From JBQKLI01 sp012798975 (GTDB taxonomy: Bacteria > Bacillota > Clostridia > Tissierellales > Peptoniphilaceae), in assembly GCF_052116305.1 (NCBI RefSeq), contig NZ_JBQKLI010000016.1, positions 1-47,337 on the forward strand: a stretch of DNA of 47,337 nt, written 5' to 3'. Shown here piece after piece: positions 40,926 to 47,337 of this stretch. The first letter of the stretch is position 1; each line of letters begins with the position of its first letter. The notes beneath the pieces were generated by a model, which searched no databases, was not told the origin of the DNA, and saw only the letters and a list, made by a program, of their open reading frames with translations. The translations under genes and the position numbers were made by a program.

Positions 40926-41324
40926 ATGAAAAGAATATTAATACCTGTCGATGGAAGCGAGAGAAGTCTCCATTCACTAGACTGGGCCATAACGATACTA
41001 GGTCCTCACGAAGCGAGTTTCTATGTCATTACTGTAATGGATAAACAAGACGAAGTCCGCTACGCTGAACAGCACGGAAAAAGAAAACCGATTCCGGAAG
41101 AAATTCTTGCTCCTGCAAAGCAGAAACTTCGAGAATACAATTATCATACAGAAGTCCGTTACGGCGCTCCCGCCAAAGAAATCTTAAAATACGCAGAAGA
41201 AGCTCAGATAGATCAGATTATCATGACAAAATCCACCAAAAAAGACTGGACCCGAATCATCGGCTCCGTAACTACTTATGTAGTTCAGCATGCAAAACAT
41301 ATTGTAACCATTGTACCGGAGTAA
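40926..41324 (+). CDS. Universal stress protein (UspA family)
   Basis: A 132-residue single-domain Usp. ILIPVDGSERSLHSLDWAI at the start and the C-terminal SVTTYVVQHAKHIVTIVPE are characteristic. The ATP-loop region is altered: the usual GxRGxxxxxxxxxGS is MTKSTKKDWTRIIGS, so nucleotide binding is uncertain. ATG at 40926 follows GAGGTGAACAG. Confidence 0.87.
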   Translation: MKRILIPVDGSERSLHSLDWAITILGPHEASFYVITVMDKQDEVRYAEQHGKRKPIPEEILAPAKQKLREYNYHTEVRYGAPAKEILKYAEEAQIDQIIMTKSTKKDWTRIIGSVTTYVVQHAKHIVTIVPE

Positions 41325-41334
41325 AAAGCCTAAA

Positions 41335-41412
41335 AAAGAAAGTGTGAAGTGTGAAAGAGTGAGAGAGGGGAGTTTGTGGTGGAAAATGAAGAATACATTC
41401 ATTTTTCTACAT
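41335..41412 (-). repeat. Dispersed repeat family B, inverted copy
   Basis: On the minus strand GTAGAAAAATGAATGTATTC and TTCATTTTCC (hairpin AAAATGAA / TTCATTTT), then the tract ACAAACTCCCCTCTCTCACT... It closely matches 515-595, so the 0.5-kb and 41.4-kb loci carry the same subtype. Confidence 0.7.
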
Positions 41413-41449
41413 AGGATATAAAGATTTTTTAATTAAAGACATTCTCCAT

Positions 41450-41488
41450 AGAAAAAACCTTGTTTTCTACAAAACAAGGTTTTTTCTG
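41450..41488. terminator. Bidirectional terminator
   Basis: 17-bp perfect stem AGAAAAAACCTTGTTTT (41450-41466) / AAAACAAGGTTTTTTCT (41471-41487), loop CTAC, between the converging uspA and SDR genes. Confidence 0.88.
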
Positions 41489-41503
41489 TCTTTTTCGATA
41501 GCC

Positions 41504-41544
41504 TGGCCGCCTTTGGTGAGCCGCCTAAGTGCCGCAGGCATCTC
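41504..41544 (-). repeat. Hairpin modules after the SDR gene (family A, copy 5)
   Basis: On the minus strand GAGATGCCTGCGGCACTTA (stem UGCC/GGCA) followed by GGCGGCTCACCAAAGGCGGC, beginning about 14 bp after the SDR stop, in sense orientation. More diverged than copies 1-4. Confidence 0.65.
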
Positions 41545-41557
41545 GTCTATCTCTTCT

Positions 41558-42316
41558 TTAATAAGCTGTCCAGCCGCCATCGACTACTATTGTTGTTCCG
41601 TTTATAAAAGACGCTTCATCCGAAGCTAAGAAAACATACACTTCTGCCAGTTGATCCGGTGTTCCTACTTTTGGAAATATCTGAACGCCTGCCATAAGTT
41701 TGTTAAGCATTCTTTCATCCGGATCTTTTACTGAGCTGCCGATCTCTGTCGATACACTTCCCGGTGCTACGGCTATACAGCGGATTCCTTCATCTGCATA
41801 AGAATAACCGATGTTTTTTGTCATTCCCACAACAGCATGTTTCGAAGCAACGTAGGCAAGACCGCCCCTCATTCCATGAAGGCCTCCTACCGATGCAGTA
41901 TTAAGTATTACACCAGCTTTTTTCTCTAGCATGGATGGAAGCACTTTTCTTGACATTCTCATAATTCCGCCGGCATTGATATCCATAACCTTATTCCAAA
42001 TCTCGTCTGTAATCGTTTCAGCAGATTTGTACTCGTCTAAAACTCCCGCATTATTTACTAAAACATCAATTTTCCCCTGTTCTTCCAAGGCTTTTTCTAC
42101 CGCATTGTCGATGTCTTCTTCTTTCACAACATCTCCTGCCACAGGAATAATTTCACCTGGAAGATCTTTAGAATCTTCTTTTAGACCTTCCAACTTTTCC
42201 ATCCTGCGCGCCATCGCATAGACTACAGCTCCTTCTTTTGCAAAGGCTTTTCCAATAGCGTAACCGATTCCCGAACTTGCTCCGGTTAAAAGCACAACTT
42301 TGTTTTCCAGTTTCAT
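41558..42316 (-). CDS. Short-chain dehydrogenase/reductase
   Basis: A 252-residue classical SDR. Cofactor loop TGASSGIG (11-18), NNAGV, active-site Ser in NTASV, YVASKHAVVG (Tyr/Lys catalytic pair) and the C-terminal FLASDEASFINGTTIVVDGGWTAY. It resembles FabG/glucose-dehydrogenase-like enzymes; the Ala-Arg-Arg (MARRMEK) after strand 2 suggests NADPH. Substrate unknown. ATG follows GGAGGACG. It is a single gene, followed by family-A modules and a bidirectional terminator. Confidence 0.9.
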   Translation of the reverse strand: MKLENKVVLLTGASSGIGYAIGKAFAKEGAVVYAMARRMEKLEGLKEDSKDLPGEIIPVAGDVVKEEDIDNAVEKALEEQGKIDVLVNNAGVLDEYKSAETITDEIWNKVMDINAGGIMRMSRKVLPSMLEKKAGVILNTASVGGLHGMRGGLAYVASKHAVVGMTKNIGYSYADEGIRCIAVAPGSVSTEIGSSVKDPDERMLNKLMAGVQIFPKVGTPDQLAEVYVFLASDEASFINGTTIVVDGGWTAY

Positions 42317-42387
42317 AACGTCCTCCTTTGATATATATTTATAATATATATACCCTTTCTTTCGGAATTTAACTGGAAAACCCTTAT

Positions 42388-43014
42388 CTACTCAATTTCA
42401 TTAATGACAGTAAATTTCCCGAGATCTTCTATATATTCCAACACCTCTCCTGTCCCGATATCATAATACCAGCCGTGAATATCGATCTCGCCTCTTTCTT
42501 CTCTCTCTTTGATTTCAGGAAAGGTTCTTAGATTTTCAAGCTGGGCTAAAATATTTGCCTCTTCCATCATTACTTCTTGAATTAAAGGTTCTTTTTCTAA
42601 AGCCACAACTTTTTCTCTTACTTCATCTAATAACTCAAGCCATCTTTGTGTATGGGGAAGGTCCATTTTTTCTGCAGTCTGGTGAAGACTTGCAGAACAG
42701 CCGCCGCAGTTGGAATGTCCGCATATGATAATATGCTTTACTTTAAGAGCTTTTACTGCATATTCTATGGCTGATGTAGTAGCAACATACTCATCTGTTA
42801 CTCGATAAGGAGGAACAATATTTGCTACATTTCGAACGACAAACAACTCCCCCGGGTTTGTTCCTGTGATTCTGCTTGGCAAAATTCTAGAATCAGAGCA
42901 GGTAATAAACAGGGTGTGGGGATGCTGCTCTCTTCTTAAACTTTCATAAAAATCTTCCTGTTCTTCTAAAACTTCCAAACGAAATTTTTTGATTCCGCTT
43001 AATAATCGATCCAT
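42388..43014 (-). CDS. Beta-class carbonic anhydrase
   Basis: A 208-residue zinc enzyme that interconverts CO2 and bicarbonate. Zinc ligands Cys39, His100 and Cys103 with the Asp41-Arg43 dyad (ITCSDSRIL; CGHSNCGGC) are complete. The C-terminal IHGWYYDIGTGEV is typical of plant-type/CynT-like beta-CAs. It supplies bicarbonate for carboxylations. It sits about 85 bp downstream of thiW with a terminator between them, so transcription is probably separate. Confidence 0.94.
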   Translation of the reverse strand: MDRLLSGIKKFRLEVLEEQEDFYESLRREQHPHTLFITCSDSRILPSRITGTNPGELFVVRNVANIVPPYRVTDEYVATTSAIEYAVKALKVKHIIICGHSNCGGCSASLHQTAEKMDLPHTQRWLELLDEVREKVVALEKEPLIQEVMMEEANILAQLENLRTFPEIKEREERGEIDIHGWYYDIGTGEVLEYIEDLGKFTVINEIE

Positions 43015-43044
43015 TTCTCACTCCTCCTTAAATTCCTATAAAAG

Positions 43045-43072
43045 AAAAAGACGAGAAGGCTCCCGTCTTTCG
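43045..43072 (-). terminator. Terminator after thiW
   Basis: AAAGACG / CGTCTTT (with further partial pairing) followed by TTTCTTTT on the minus strand. Confidence 0.75.
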
Positions 43073-43099
43073 ATTCATTTTAATATTTTTATTATACCT

Positions 43100-43603
43100 T
43101 TAAAAAGTCCCGCTATCTAGTTTTATTTGTCCCTTCCATAAAATTGTTTTTAATAGCACCATCCCAATAACAGCTCCTGCTAGAGAACTGGATATAAAAG
43201 GAATGACAAAGCCGAATAATGCCGCTTCTTTATTCCCCATTATGAAAAGCGCGATTGGATAGGAACAAACTGCCCCGATAATCCCCGTGCCAAGGACTTC
43301 CCCTAGAAAAGCAGTGAGCAGTCTCCTATGATATTTATATAAATATCCGCTTAAAAACGCTCCAAAAATACTCCCTGGAAAAGCTAATAAACTTCCTGTT
43401 CCTATCAGTATCCGTATTAATGAAGTGCCAAAAGCTATCGCTAAAGCGTAAAAAGGTCCTAGTAAAACTCCTCCAACGATGTTGATCAAATGCTGTACTG
43501 GAAACACCTTCGCTACTCCAACCGGTATAGAAAAGGCTGAAAACACTACAGCTATGGCAATAAATATTCCCGACAAAGCGAGTTTTTTTGTATTTTGATT
43601 CAT
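43100..43603 (-). CDS. thiW: ThiW, ECF-type thiamine-precursor (thiazole) transporter S component
   Basis: A 167-residue S component with five to six helices. LALSGIFIAIAVVFSAFSIPVG and FPVQHLINIVGGVLLGPFYALAIAF followed by GTGSLLAFPGSIFGAFLSGYLY match ThiW, thought to import hydroxyethylthiazole together with a shared ECF module (EcfA/A'/T), which is not in the window. No THI-box riboswitch is seen in the 180 bp upstream; a palindrome TTGCAAATTTTTGCAA is there instead. With ThiD at 46400 this suggests thiamine salvage. Confidence 0.87.
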   Translation of the reverse strand: MNQNTKKLALSGIFIAIAVVFSAFSIPVGVAKVFPVQHLINIVGGVLLGPFYALAIAFGTSLIRILIGTGSLLAFPGSIFGAFLSGYLYKYHRRLLTAFLGEVLGTGIIGAVCSYPIALFIMGNKEAALFGFVIPFISSSLAGAVIGMVLLKTILWKGQIKLDSGTF

Positions 43604-43670
43604 AATAATCTCCTTTTTTATTAAAAATGTTTATAAGTCTATTAAGTGGTGTATATATAATACAAGCGAG

Positions 43671-43686
43671 TTGCAAATTTTTGCAA
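43671..43686. promoter_or_regulatory. Palindrome between thiW and prxU
   Basis: TTGCAAA-TT-TTTGCAA, perfect 7-bp arms, in the divergent region, about 70 bp before thiW and 100 bp before prxU. On the minus strand the second TTGCAA lies 16 bp before TATTAT, so it may overlap the thiW -35. Confidence 0.4.
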
Positions 43687-43786
43687 GTAGTGCTAAGATG
43701 TATTTACTAATGTAATAATTCTAACTTTGGATTGATTGCATTTATCATGGTAATAAATAGTTAAACTTAACAGGAGGCGAATAAAA

Positions 43787-44386
43787 ATGGTAAAAATCGG
43801 TAAAGTAGCTCCGGATTTCACATTACCTGCATATCATCAAGGTAAATTCAAGGATGTTACACTTTCTGAAAACAAAGGAAAATGGACCTTATTATTCTTC
43901 TATCCTGGCGATTTCACCTTTGTCTGAACTACTGAAGTCTCAGCAGTTGCTGATAGATATGATGAATTCCAGGAATTAGATACAGAAGTTATTTCTGTAA
44001 GTGTGGACAGTGTTTTCGTTCACAAAATGTGGAATGATAAAGAATTAGTAGAGCTTTTAGACAAAGACGTTCCTTATCCAATGGCATCCGATCAAAAAGG
44101 TGAAGTTTCTAAAGAATATTTAGTCTATGACGACGACAGCGGCACTTGTATCCGCGGAAGCTTTATTATCGACCCGGACGGAATTGTTCAAACTGCAGAA
44201 GTATTAACTCCTCCAGTAGGAAGAAGCATTGATGAACTTATTAGACAAATTAAAGCTGCTCAAGAAGTACGCAAGTCTAACGGTACTCAAGCTATGCCTG
44301 CAGGATGGGATACAGGCAAAAAAACATTAACTCCTAGCGAAGACCTAGTAGGAAATGTATGGAAAGAGATCAAAGAAAATAAATAA
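43787..44386 (+). CDS. prxU: Selenocysteine peroxiredoxin (in-frame UGA at codon 47)
   Basis: Thiol/selenol peroxidase of the AhpC/Prx1 family, 199 residues when UGA 43925-43927 is read as selenocysteine. The active-site stretch is FYPGDFTFV-U-TTEV, where Prx have FYPxDFTFVCPTE, so U47 replaces the peroxidatic Cys. The frame is intact on both sides, and the ATG follows CAGGAGGCG. The C-terminal resolving Cys of AhpC/Prx1 (CPAGW) is Met170 (AMPAGW); the only remaining Cys is Cys121, so it behaves as a 1-Sec enzyme or uses an external thiol. A hairpin just after UGA could be the SECIS. Gene callers that stop at UGA would report only the 3' part. Confidence 0.95.
43928..43949 (+). promoter_or_regulatory. 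Candidate bacterial SECIS hairpin of prxU
   Basis: Right after UGA, ACTG (+4 to +7) pairs with CAGT (+17 to +20), or CTGA-AGTC-TCAG folds at +5 to +16. The apical part contains AAGUCU, resembling the GGUCU loop of E. coli fdhF, though closer to the UGA than in E. coli. Clostridial SECIS are loosely conserved, so this is suggestive. Confidence 0.5.
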
Positions 44387-44391
44387 AACTC

Positions 44392-44418
44392 AAAAGCATC
44401 CCTCAGGGGTGCTTTTTT
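44392..44418 (+). terminator. Terminator of prxU
   Basis: AAAAGCATCCC - TCA - GGGGTGCTTTTTT, directly after the stop. Confidence 0.88.
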
Positions 44419-44668
44419 AATTTCAACCGAATCTCTTTTGAACAACCAACTCATTTTTACAAAAAAATAATTTCTAAAGCTTAAACTATAGAAAATTGTT
44501 TTAGCTGAAAAAGTCGTTCCCATCAGCGGACTATAGAAGTTCAAAAAACTTCATTTATACTCAGATCCTCAACTTTGGAGCCAAAGGCTCAAAAATTCTC
44601 AACCCCTATAACCTATTTTCTACTTTCTACTCCCTATTTTTTACCCCCTTTAATCTATCAGTTTACTA

Positions 44669-44677
44669 TGTTATAAT
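44669..44677 (+). promoter_or_regulatory. Extended -10 promoter of mnmA
   Basis: TGTTATAAT, 28 bp before the start codon; same type as the elements at 15077 and 18257. Confidence 0.65.
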
Positions 44678-44705
44678 TCTTGTAGCAAAATGAAAGGAGC
44701 TAACA

Positions 44706-45761
44706 ATGAAAGAAAAAGTCATACTCGGTATGTCCGGCGGTGTTGATTCATCTGTATCCGCTTATCTTCTTCAAAAAGATTACGATGTTTTAGGCGTTCA
44801 TATGACTATGTGCAATGACGATCCTGAAAAAGAAGCAATAGCTGTTAAAGATGGAGCTGCCGTAGCCGAACAATTAGGTGTTCCTTATGAAACGATAGAT
44901 GTTCAAAAGGACTTCCATAAAAATGTCATAGATTATTTTATCAGCGAATATAAAGCAGGCCGTACTCCAAACCCTTGCGTAGAATGCAACCGTTCAATGA
45001 AATGGAAAAAACTTTTCCGCTACGCCGATGAAAAAGGTGCAAAATACGTTGCCACCGGCCATTACGGAAATGTATTGAACCTTCCCAACGGCAGACTTAC
45101 CATCGAATGTGCAGACCATCCGGAAAAAGATCAGTCTTATGTGCTTTATCAGTTGGAACAAGATGAAATCGAGCGGATTGTGCTTCCCCTAGGGGCTTAT
45201 GAAAAACCCCGCATTCGTGAAATCGCTGAAGAAATCGGACTATCTGTTTCCAACAAGCCGGAAAGCCAAGACATCTGCTTTATTCCAGATGGAGATTATG
45301 GTGCTTTTATAAAAGAACGCACTGATATTCCTCCGAAAGGAAATTTTGTAGATACAAAGGGTAATATTCTCGGCGAACACAAAGGGATCATCCACTATAC
45401 AATCGGTCAAAGAAAAGGACTGGGTCTTGCTTTAGGATATCCAGCCTATGTTCTTGAAATTCGTCCTCAAACCAACGAAGTCGTCATCGGCAAAGACGAA
45501 GAAGGCCTTCATAACGGAATTCTTGTGAAGGATCTTAATTTTCTTGCCATTGAAGACCTAACAGAAGAGATGAGAGTTCTTGTAAGAATCCGCTACAACC
45601 ATAAAGGAACTTATGGAACCATAAAAAAAACAGGAACGGATGAAGTAACTGTCCTTCTAGAAGAACCCTTACGAGGCATCACCCCCGGCCAGTCTGCAGT
45701 ATTTTATGTAGATAACTATCTCTTAGGCGGAGGAACCATTGTATCTAGTAAGGACTTTTAG
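44706..45761 (+). CDS. mnmA: tRNA-specific 2-thiouridylase MnmA
   Basis: Adds sulfur to U34 of tRNA-Lys/Glu/Gln using a cysteine-desulfurase persulfide. The 351-residue product has PP-loop SGGVDS (10-15), the catalytic pair Cys94 (NPCVECN, equivalent to NPDxxCN) and Cys191 (SQDICFIPDGDY), and the GQRKGLG motif. In this enzyme Asp of NPD is Cys91. ATG follows AAAGGAG. No iscS or iscU is adjacent. TtcA at 14090 is a second tRNA-thiolation enzyme in the window. Confidence 0.95.
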   Translation: MKEKVILGMSGGVDSSVSAYLLQKDYDVLGVHMTMCNDDPEKEAIAVKDGAAVAEQLGVPYETIDVQKDFHKNVIDYFISEYKAGRTPNPCVECNRSMKWKKLFRYADEKGAKYVATGHYGNVLNLPNGRLTIECADHPEKDQSYVLYQLEQDEIERIVLPLGAYEKPRIREIAEEIGLSVSNKPESQDICFIPDGDYGAFIKERTDIPPKGNFVDTKGNILGEHKGIIHYTIGQRKGLGLALGYPAYVLEIRPQTNEVVIGKDEEGLHNGILVKDLNFLAIEDLTEEMRVLVRIRYNHKGTYGTIKKTGTDEVTVLLEEPLRGITPGQSAVFYVDNYLLGGGTIVSSKDF

Positions 45762-45793
45762 AAGGAGCTAGACAGTTGGGATTAAGGTAAGAA

Positions 45794-45890
45794 GAGAATG
45801 GGCTTTTCCCATTCTCCACCATCCCAAACCACTAATCACCAATCACTAATCCCTAACCACTACTCCCTAACCCCTATCTTTTTTACCCGA
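45794..45890 (+). repeat. Dispersed repeat family B copy
   Basis: Perfect 9-bp hairpin GAGAATGGG-CTTTT-CCCATTCTC (45794-45816), then CACCATCCCAAACCACTAAT and repeats of ACTAATCxCxAATC/CCCTAACC up to the stop of the next minus-strand frame. It lies 3' of mnmA and may also act as a terminator. Confidence 0.6.
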
Positions 45891-46163
45891 CTAGATAAGC
45901 ATTTCATAAGTGAGATGAAGAACCTTTTTTTCCCCTTCTTCTACATAGGCTTCCCAGATCTTTGCCCGTGTTCCATCCCATAGTTCAATAACCTGGTTAT
46001 TCACATCTTTTAGATATTTTTTTAATTCCGGGACTTCTTCGGCTTCCCATTCCTGTTCTACTGTCCACAAGACCTCGTAGACCTTCCCAGGATCTCAAGC
46101 TAAACAGGAGGTAAATCGTTTTTGATTAAAATCCTCTTCGATAAATTCCAAAAACTTTTCCAT
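45891..46163 (-). CDS. Candidate new selenoprotein with C-x-x-U motif
   Basis: One 90-codon frame interrupted only by UGA at 46097-46095 (codon 23). ATG 46163 follows AAAGGA with 7-nt spacing. The N-terminus MEKFLEFIEEDFNQKRFTS leads to Cys20-Leu-Ala-U23-Asp-Pro-Gly; C-x-x-U is a classical selenol/thiol redox pair. After UGA the frame continues for 67 codons as an acidic Trp-rich protein (VLWTVEQEWEAEEVP, VIELWDGTRAKIWEAYVEE), ending at TAG. I do not recognise the family. UGA decoding in this organism is supported by prxU 2 kb away. A hairpin with a bulged U and an AGGUCU loop follows the UGA. The alternative is a nonsense mutation in an ordinary gene. Confidence 0.6.
46068..46094 (-). promoter_or_regulatory. 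Candidate SECIS after the UGA of the second frame
   Basis: The RNA reads GA-U-CCU (+1 to +6), loop with AGGUCU (+11 to +16), AGG-UC (+20 to +24). Five base pairs form with U3 bulged. AGGUCU is the same apical sequence as in E. coli fdhF, and a bulged U is part of that SECIS. Loop size is large, so it is only suggestive. Confidence 0.4.
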
Positions 46164-46183
46164 ATTGATTCCTTTCCGTAAAT

Positions 46184-46195
46184 ATGAATATTCAT
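46184..46195. promoter_or_regulatory. Palindrome ATGAATATTCAT upstream of the candidate selenoprotein
   Basis: A perfect 12-bp palindrome 21 bp upstream of the start codon. TGAA-N2-TTCA type sites are used by ArsR/SmtB-family repressors; the role here is inferred. The region 46212-46272 further up also has a TTTTCGAC...AGGTCGAAAA inverted pair. Confidence 0.35.
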
Positions 46196-46334
46196 TCTAA
46201 AATATCCATGTAATTCTTTTCGACGACCTCATATAAAAGATTCTACAATAAATTTCCCCATTTAGATAGGTCGAAAAAAGCTGCTGCAATTTTTCTATTC
46301 TTTCACTATCAAATTGACTTCGCTTGAATCACAA

Positions 46335-46391
46335 GGAAGAAAAGATGGTGGTCTTCCCCTTTTCCACCCTCTCTTACTCTCCTCTTTTTTT
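46335..46391 (+). repeat. Dispersed repeat family B copy
   Basis: GGAAGA/TCTTCC hairpin (46335-46357) followed by CCTTTTCCACCCTCTCTTAC and TCTCCTCTTTTTTT. It touches the 3' end of the ThiD/PdxK gene, with the purine strand in that gene's sense. Confidence 0.6.
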
Positions 46392-46399
46392 CAGGGTAT

Positions 46400-47170
46400 C
46401 TATGCCATATGATTTAGAGGACCTCGTCCTTTTCCTAAATTTAAATCATCTGCTAATATTTTAGACAAATAATCTTTTGCCCTTTGAATACTTTCTTCTA
46501 AAGAATATGCAAGAGCCAAGTTGCTCGCTATAGCCGAAGATAAAGTACAGCCAGTTCCATGGGTGTTTTCATTCTCGATTCTTTGTCCCTTAAACCATTG
46601 GAGTTTCCCACCATAGGCTAAAAGATCATTTGCATCATTTGTTCCATGTCCCCCTTTTACCAAAACTGCTGTATTCAGGTCCCGGCTTAGTGTTAAGCCT
46701 GCTTTTTCCATATCTTCTTTACCCTGTATGGAAATGTCGGATAAAGCCTCTGCTTCTGGAATATTTGGAGTAACCAATGACGCGATTTTACAAAGTTCTT
46801 TCAAATTTTCCAGTCCCTCTTCTTCCAGCAAAACTCCGCCGCTTGTAGCAACCATCACAGGATCTACTACGATATTCTCTGCTTTCCATTCTTTTAAAGA
46901 CTGGATAATCGTCTGGATAAGCTCCGCTCCTGAAACCATACCAATCTTAACACTATCGGGAAAAATATCTGAAAACACCGAGTCCAGCTGCTGCTTTAAA
47001 AATTCCGGTGTACTATTGAATATCCCCTGTACACCAACTGTGTTTTGCGCCGTTAATGCTGTAATAGCGCTCATCCCGAACACGCCGTGTACGGTCATCG
47101 TTTTTAGATCTGCTTGAATACCTGCTCCTCCGCTGGAGTCGCTTCCTGCTATTGTCAAAACTTTTTTCAT
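46400..47170 (-). CDS. thiD: Hydroxymethylpyrimidine / pyridoxine kinase (ThiD/PdxK family)
   Basis: A 256-residue ribokinase-fold enzyme. LTIAGSDSSGGAGIQADLKT (6-25), VVDPVMVATSGGVLL, LVTPNIPEAEAL and NTHGTGCTLSSAIASNLA (catalytic/anion-hole region) are all present. ThiD phosphorylates HMP and HMP-P in thiamine synthesis; Firmicute homologs often also phosphorylate pyridoxine. With ThiW (43100) this suggests thiamine salvage, and with PdxS (10462) a B6 role is possible. ATG follows AAAGGAG. The next feature upstream is the IS30-type end. Confidence 0.9.
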   Translation of the reverse strand: MKKVLTIAGSDSSGGAGIQADLKTMTVHGVFGMSAITALTAQNTVGVQGIFNSTPEFLKQQLDSVFSDIFPDSVKIGMVSGAELIQTIIQSLKEWKAENIVVDPVMVATSGGVLLEEEGLENLKELCKIASLVTPNIPEAEALSDISIQGKEDMEKAGLTLSRDLNTAVLVKGGHGTNDANDLLAYGGKLQWFKGQRIENENTHGTGCTLSSAIASNLALAYSLEESIQRAKDYLSKILADDLNLGKGRGPLNHMA

Positions 47171-47254
47171 AAAACTCTCCTTTGCTCCTCTATCACGATT
47201 TTCTTCTTAAATAAATCTTTTTCTGCAGATGAATTGTCAATTCAAATGCAACAC

Positions 47255-47337
47255 CTAATGTGAGCTACTAAAAAGGACTTCCTTAGGTGTTTTGAATTCT
47301 ATGCATTTTCTTGGTCTGCCATTTAGTTTAAGTAAAT
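47255..47337 (-). mobile_element. IS30-type transposase, C-terminal end (partial)
   Basis: Minus-strand frame entering from the right edge: LLKLNGRPRKCIEFKTPKEV then LFSSSH and stop TAG at 47257-47255. LNxRPRKCLxxKTPxEV is the well known ending of IS30-family transposases. The adjoining TCAATTCAAATGCAACACC (47237-47255) is probably part of the element's terminal repeat. The rest lies outside the window. Confidence 0.87.

Larger units (their letters stand above)
44387..44705. other. Intergenic 319 bp: terminator, repeat B, promoter
   Basis: No gene. Contains the prxU terminator, AT-rich sequence, a family-B-like element at about 44570-44650 (hairpin CTTTGG-AG-CCAAAG, then CAACCCCTATAACCTATTTT and more C/T), and the mnmA promoter. 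Confidence 0.6.

Noticed and set aside
43604..43786. TPP riboswitch before thiW
   Set aside because: No CUGAGA-type THI-box core seen on either strand in the short leader.
43925..43927. Nonsense mutation in the peroxiredoxin
   Set aside because: The UGA falls precisely on the catalytic Cys codon with an otherwise perfect frame, the classic selenocysteine situation.

Overview
The window looks like a chromosomal piece of a low-GC, anaerobic, selenocysteine-using Firmicute (Clostridia/Tissierellia type). Signs of this are strong AGGAGG-type ribosome sites, U-tailed hairpin terminators after most transcription units, clostridial gene types (PdxS, YycJ/WalJ, RlmH, ThiW, TreP/TreC), many oxygen/NO-defence proteins typical of anaerobes, and a peroxiredoxin whose catalytic Cys codon is UGA. 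Both ends lie in insertion sequences (an IS3-type transposase tail on the left, an IS30-type tail on the right). No rRNA, tRNA or CRISPR array was seen.

Layout. 1-640: IS end and dispersed repeats. 641-5814: ApbE lipoprotein, an aquaporin gene split by a frameshift, and a trehalose PTS operon (treP-treC). 6054-9119: an IscR-like Rrf2 regulator, a flavin split-barrel protein and a solitary asparagine-synthase-like protein. 9172-17454: CDF metal exporter, PdxS, HtrA, flavodiiron protein 1, TtcA, a zinc-ribbon/SH3 membrane protein, a 1-phosphofructokinase-like kinase and a small membrane protein. 17516-21956: a regulator made of an XRE helix-turn-helix fused to a desulfoferrodoxin-like domain, divergent from a three-subunit molybdenum hydroxylase operon. 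22092-24752: WalJ-RlmH and an O-antigen-ligase-like protein. 24936-26963: GntR regulator divergent from a cysteine-desulfidase-type enzyme. 26964-32393: arrays of 22-bp hairpin modules, argF, a YsnF-like stress protein whose start codon reads ATA, a MATE exporter and about 1 kb of decayed sequence. 32394-34733: uracil-DNA glycosylase family protein and an amidohydrolase. 35023-39526: an NO/oxygen-defence cluster (hemerythrin, unknown protein, two Crp/Fnr regulators, flavodiiron protein 2, RIC iron-sulfur repair protein) with a well placed FNR-type box. 39683-47170: M20 amidohydrolase, UspA, SDR, beta-carbonic anhydrase, ThiW, selenocysteine peroxiredoxin, MnmA, a second UGA-containing frame and ThiD/PdxK.

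The unifying theme is survival of oxygen, peroxide and nitric oxide by an anaerobe: two flavodiiron proteins, RIC, hemerythrin, a selenoperoxiredoxin, HtrA, UspA, an IscR-like regulator and a putative superoxide-reductase-like sensor. The most notable less-explained items are: (1) a 90-codon frame at 45891-46163 with one in-frame UGA in a C-x-x-U arrangement, a candidate new selenoprotein; (2) the XRE-desulfoferrodoxin fusion; (3) a family of 22-bp modules that fold as hairpins with compensatory changes, always just 3' of a gene and in sense orientation; (4) a second dispersed family made of a variable hairpin followed by a polypyrimidine tract; (5) the split aquaporin, whose break sits on a G GGA AAT heptamer.
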